Positions 60,590 to 64,000 of a stretch of DNA of 64,000 nucleotides are shown here, in pieces. This DNA comes from Isoetes taiwanensis (Eukaryota; Streptophyta; Lycopodiopsida; Isoetales; Isoetaceae), in the NCBI GenBank assembly GCA_021234155.1, contig JAJEKV010000541.1, forward strand, positions 1 to 64,000, given 5' to 3'. Made by a program: the position numbers and the translations under genes. The number at the start of each line of letters is the position of its first letter. Position 1 is the stretch's first letter. The notes beneath the pieces are model-generated. The model saw nothing but the letters and a program-made list of their open reading frames with translations. It was not told the origin of the DNA and made no database searches.

Positions 60590-60930
60590 CGATGGCGCCA
60601 AATATTTTTGCTTGGCAAATCGGGCAAAAACTGACTAGAAAATTTTGGCGTCTTGGCGAAAACAGCATATAAAACCGCGTCGCGAAAATATTTCAGCGTC
60701 TGAAGTCAATGTTTGGCGTCTTGGCGAAGTTCAAGTATTCGGCGTCTGCGAAAACTCTGCTTGCGTATGCGAAAAATTCTAGCGTGCGGTGAAATTACCG
60801 TTTTGATGCGAAAAATTAGTTCAGCGTCTGCGAAGCTGCTTAATCTTCGCGATGCTTAGCGAAATATTTTCAGCGTCACCCAGCGGTTTGTTCACTTTTC
60901 GTGCGAATTTTTACGGCCAGCGAGATTGTT
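60590..60930 (+). repeat. Right cluster of GCGTCTGCGAAA-type repeats
   Basis: About ten variants in 340 bp, for example GGCGTCTTGGCGAAAAC, CCGCGTCGCGAAAAT, CGGCGTCTGCGAAAACTC and CAGCGTCTGCGAAGC. They are in the same orientation as the left cluster, so the two clusters are direct, not inverted, although the outer ends are inverted. Confidence 0.8.
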
Positions 60931-61039
60931 TTCCTTGTAGGTATTTTTCGTTTTATCTGGCAAATTTATGCCGTGTCAATTTCAATTCATCGTATTCGGT
61001 ATAAAGCGTCGTGATATTGAACCTATCCGCTTTCTGGTA

Positions 61040-61900
61040 GGACTCCGGTCGCCGTTGTAGTATACTTCTTCCCTTATGAAGCATGTCCATCCTTCAAGTA
61101 GAACTTGATGTGATGTTGAAAGGTGCGAGATCATTCAACTTATTTCTACAACTTGTTCTCACAATACGGCGTTGAGAAAGGAAACAAACTCCACACAAAG
61201 AGTAAGCGGTCTCTTTAAAACTCGATCCTTTGGAGTGGGGAGTGTAAATCTTCAATAATTGAACTAAAGTAGGAAGAAAAAGCCTTCTTCCTTTTTAAAG
61301 TATACGAAGAAAATCTCTTGAACATTTGGTCAATCGATCATGAGTGTGGCCTACAAGTAAAAACGAGCTTCACTTTTCTAAAGATCCCTAGCTCCACTAA
61401 CATGGCATAGTAAGCAAAGAGTGTTTGATTCTTGTTCTCCCTTGTAGTATTGTCAAGTTGCAGGTAGAGCACTGGTGATAATTGCTCTTGCTCATACAGG
61501 ACCTTGTTAAGAATTGTAAGGTTCGGGTGTCACCATGCAAGTTTGGATACGTCAAAAATACTTTGCACTTTAGACTTCCTTTGAAGACCATAGCTCCTAC
61601 AAGGCGGACCTTAACAAAACATTCCTCTGGCACATCAGAAGGTGTTAAGGTCTGGTCTTACATGATAGGCCAAGTATGGTCTGCCAATGTCATTGAATTG
61701 TAGTTGTCTCTAATTGCTCGTAATTTAGACATGTTAAATTTGTTGATGCAACCCAATGAGCAGCATTTAGTTCTTAAAAGTCTTCTAATTTTGTGCTCGT
61801 CCATAAGGTTTCTTCTTCTTACAGAGGAGCATGCGCTCAAACCATAATCCACCTTGAATTTCTTGGTGGAGTGGCTAGAGAATGTGTAATCTCGTTGCAC
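61040..61900 (-). pseudogene. DUF7869-type transposase-like core
   Basis: Minus-strand landmarks are RTKCCSLGCINKFNMSKLRA (about 61,780-61,720), the cysteine-rich segment that precedes the domain; VRLVGAMVFKGSLKCKVFLT (about 61,610-61,550); LYLQLDNTTRENKNQTLFAY (about 61,468-61,409), the family's hallmark DN...ENKN; and LVELGIFRKVKLVF (about 61,398-61,357). The usual GHTH...D motif is present only as a damaged CRPHS, with a stop and shift at about 61,342. One frameshift separates the second and third segments. DUF7869 proteins are large and thought to come from DNA transposons; the conserved acidic residues suggest an RNase H-like nuclease fold, but that is inference. The gene is dead here. 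Confidence 0.7.
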
Positions 61901-62640
61901 CTCGTTGGTGTCTTCATCTTGAAGAGAGTTCTACTCACGCCCTAAGTGGTGTGCTTGTAGAGGAGAACAAACCACGTGAAAGTCGCAATGCGAATAAAGG
62001 CGGAGGTACATTGTTGAATGGAGATGGGCCACCATATCTTGTGCCGGCAAATGTTATTGCGGCTTCTTCACAAGGAGTTAGGATTCAACCATGTCTTTAG
62101 AGCCGGTGAAATTACGCAAACCCATGTGTGTCACCACGTTTTGTGAAGAGGAGTAGATCTTTGCAAGGTCGTCTTCATTTGTAGTGACGTCTTGGTGGGA
62201 GAAGCGATGGAGAATCTCCAGATCTTGGAGCGTCTTTGTATTCCTCGTTTGTGTAAGTAAAGAAGGAGAAACCTACAAATAGGCGAGGTAGTGCATTGCG
62301 AAAAATTTGCCGGTCGAGCCTCTGTAGTGTAGGGGATGGTACAAAAGGTGGTGGAAGATTGCTACGATTACCAAGTGTGAGGCTATGAAAGGAGGTAGCA
62401 GCCGGTTTCCTACTAGACTTGGAGAGGGTTGGAAAGGTGGTGGCAGTCTACTAGTTACTGGACTCGGAGTGTCTTCGAGAAGCAACAAAGACCTTGTCGA
62501 GGTAGAAGTTGAAGAAGCATCTGCTTTATGTGTTCCATCTGAAGTAGCGGTACTTGGGGAAACAAATGGTGGTGGAAGTTTGTTCACGAAGCGGTTAACC
62601 ATCTTAAAGAACTGCAAAAAATTATGGACTTGTTAGTAAC
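61901..62640 (-). pseudogene. N-terminal region of the DUF7869-type gene, broken
   Basis: Sequence upstream of the cysteine-rich segment on the same strand. The 114-codon minus frame at 62,273-62,617 is proline- and serine-rich (LPPPFVSPSTATSDGTHK) and partly repetitive, with LPPPF at two places. It may be the disordered N-terminus or a by-product of a GGTGG-rich repeat on plus (about 62,350, 62,430 and 62,570). The start codon is not identified. Confidence 0.35.
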
Positions 62641-62679
62641 TCACAAGGCGGTTGGACTAATGATATACGAGAATACAAA

Positions 62680-63545
62680 TGCTATTCCGGAATACTGTTT
62701 TGTGTACAACATTTTCCGTTTGTGTGCATGAATCCTATTCTAGAATACACTTGTCCAGACTGTCTGGACATGAAGTATTCCACTTTACATAGAAAAAGAC
62801 AACTGACAATAGCCTACCTTTAAAAAGGAAAATTGAGCGCCTCTGTTGCGTATTCCGCTTTTAGAGATTTAGTCGCCAACCCGAGCGCCTTCCAATCTAT
62901 ATTGATTTGCTGTATTCCATTTTACATAGCAAAAATTATGGACAGGTAAGCATGTAAAGCACATAGTACGTCTTTTATCCCCATGTTAGTTTAATTTTGT
63001 GGGCAAAGTGTATTCCGGAATACACTTTGCCTTCAGTCAGAAGGGCAAAGTGTATTCCGGAATACACTTTGCCTTCAGTCATAAGGGCAAAGTGTATTCC
63101 AGTGTATTCCGGAATACACTTTGCCCTAATACACTTTGCCCTTATGACTGAAGGCAAAGTGAGGTAAAGTGTATTCCGGAATACACTTTACCTCACTTTG
63201 CCTTCAGTCAAAAGAGCAAAGTGTATTCCAGAATACACTTTGCCCTTCAGGTCAAAGGCAAGTGTATTCCGGAATACACTTTGCCCTTCAGGTCAAAGGC
63301 AAGTGTATTCCGGAATACACTTTGCCCTTTTGACTGAAGGCAAAGTGTATTCCGGAATAAGAATCTTGGATTTTTGGGAAATAATGCCCTTTTTTTTGTT
63401 GTTTTTAGCTTACGAAAACCACTTTTTAGTTAATTAAGAACATGAAAAAGCATGTTTGTGCGTCTATTTTCTAGCTGTTTTTTCTTCTTTTTGCTTGCAT
63501 TTAACACACAAATTTTCAATTCTTATTATGGAATACAGTTTTCAT
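62680..63545. repeat. Scattered GTATTCC/GGAATAC motifs
   Basis: The heptamer GTATTCC or its complement occurs at about 62,685, 62,693, 62,776, 62,850, 62,913 and 63,530, in addition to the dense array. It lies upstream of the DUF7869-type gene, a position where transposase-binding repeats would be expected. Confidence 0.6.
63001..63358. repeat. Array of palindromes centred on GTATTCCGGAATAC
   Basis: About seven copies of a palindrome whose arms read GGCAAAGTGTATTCC and GGAATACACTTTGCC. They are joined by short spacers containing TTCAGTCA or its complement TGACTGAA. Some copies are altered: one has CCAGAATAC at the centre, one has an extra half repeat near 63,095-63,140, and one has a variant arm with GAGGTAAAGTG. 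Spacers appear in both orientations, so larger palindromes are nested in the array, for example around the centre at about 63,178. Confidence 0.9.
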
Positions 63546-63569
63546 CCCTTTTCAACTCTTAACAGTGTT

Positions 63570-64000
63570 GTCTTAAACATTTCTGTGGCAGGCAAGAAGG
63601 AAGCAAGAGGGCACCAAAGAAAGTGCTGAAGATAGTCAAGCGGCCACATCCAATGAAGCGGGCCCGACACTGGGGCGAGCCTGCGATTTATGAAAATTTT
63701 CAAACGCAGATGGTTCGTAACCGGGTGCAGCGGCAAGTATAGCACCGACATTTCTACACGCTTGCAAGAGCCCCACGGGAACAAACGATCACGCCGACTC
63801 GAGTTTGTCAACCTTGGGACAATAAAAATGTCTCCGAGATTGCCTGGACAAGGAGGTCAAGCTGGGAGGCTATCCTTCAAAACCTCCTGGGCTGCATTGT
63901 TGCGAGACCTTGCAAGCTTTAGAATTGGGTTGCAAACCACGGGCACTATACAAATACATTTCACATTACCGGAGCAAACGGCTTTGGCTACAATTAATAT
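63570..64000 (+). other. Possible coding fragment at the window edge
   Basis: GC-rich relative to its left neighbour. A plus frame reads RHWGEPAIYENFQTQMVRNR (about 63,669-63,728), and after a stop continues with TPTRVCQPWDNKNVSEIAW. Other frames are also partly open and no family is recognised. It may belong to a gene or element that continues to the right. Confidence 0.3.

Larger units (their letters stand above)
46665..61031. mobile_element. Candidate giant DNA element (about 14.4 kb) with inverted ends
   Basis: The left end reads GCGGGGATAGGTTCTATCACG (46,667-46,687); the right end, reverse-complemented, reads GCGGATAGGTTCAATATCACG (61,011-61,031). They match at about 19 positions with small gaps. 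Just inside each end lies a cluster of GCGTCTGCGAAA-like repeats. The two flanks carry consecutive parts of one minus-strand DUF7869-type gene, so the interval looks inserted. No target duplication was recognised and no known transposase was identified inside, so the superfamily is unknown. Confidence 0.5.

Noticed and set aside
63001-63358. CRISPR-like array
   Set aside because: The repeats are perfect palindromes with tiny similar spacers in both orientations in a plant-type genome; not a CRISPR.

Overview
The window looks like transposon-packed intergenic DNA from a large land-plant nuclear genome. This rests on plant-type L1 retrotransposon domains, a Ty3-style LTR element with an initiator-Met-tRNA primer site, a CACTA-like element, a tRNA-headed SINE, and a decayed fragment of a PP2A B' (B56) regulatory subunit. 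A fern or other large-genome lineage is possible, but the sequence alone does not settle it. I see no intact host gene, no rRNA or functional tRNA gene, and nothing bacterial. Nearly every reading frame is broken, so most entries are mobile elements or pseudogenes.

Layout, left to right. 1-1.9 kb: 3' half of a non-L1 LINE with a simple-repeat tail. 2.2-2.5 kb: PP2A B' fragment. 5.0-6.3 kb: broken coding remnants I cannot name. 6.5-15.6 kb: an array of three near-identical 895-bp fold-back elements separated by two copies of one 230-bp spacer. The middle fold-back is split by a 5,974-bp CACTA-like element (8,180-14,153), which itself carries a tRNA-derived SINE. 16.0-23.1 kb: an LTR element with long LTRs and a non-coding interior (LARD-like). 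Its 3' LTR is cut at 23,089 by a minus-strand LINE (about 23.1-28.0 kb) with ORF1, endonuclease and reverse transcriptase remnants. 28.2 kb: a small Mutator-type MITE with a perfect 9-bp target duplication. 28.6-41.2 kb: two L1 copies in opposite orientation. The plus copy keeps ORF1 and endonuclease frames and is followed by a stem-loop and several kilobases of T-rich, repeat-built sequence ending in poly(A). 41.2-45.3 kb: part of a fourth fold-back joined to a third LTR copy that is interrupted by a poly(A) L1 (8-bp target duplication) and by another non-L1 LINE.

45.7-62.6 kb (minus strand): remnants of a transposase-like gene of the DUF7869 type. Its C-terminal end lies at 45.7-46.6 kb and its catalytic-like core at 61.1-61.9 kb. 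The two parts are separated by about 14.4 kb with inverted ends and clusters of a GCGTCTGCGAAA-like motif inside each end, which I read as a very large DNA element inserted into the gene. 63.0-63.4 kb: a dense array of palindromes centred on GTATTCCGGAATAC, possibly the subterminal part of the same transposase family.

The observations most worth checking are: (1) the fold-back/spacer/fold-back array, which looks like a compound element; (2) the 3' end shared by the SINE and the LINE family (GACGTTAAAA followed by a short tandem repeat), suggesting a SINE-LINE partnership; (3) the 14-kb inverted-end insertion in the DUF7869-type gene; (4) the palindrome array.
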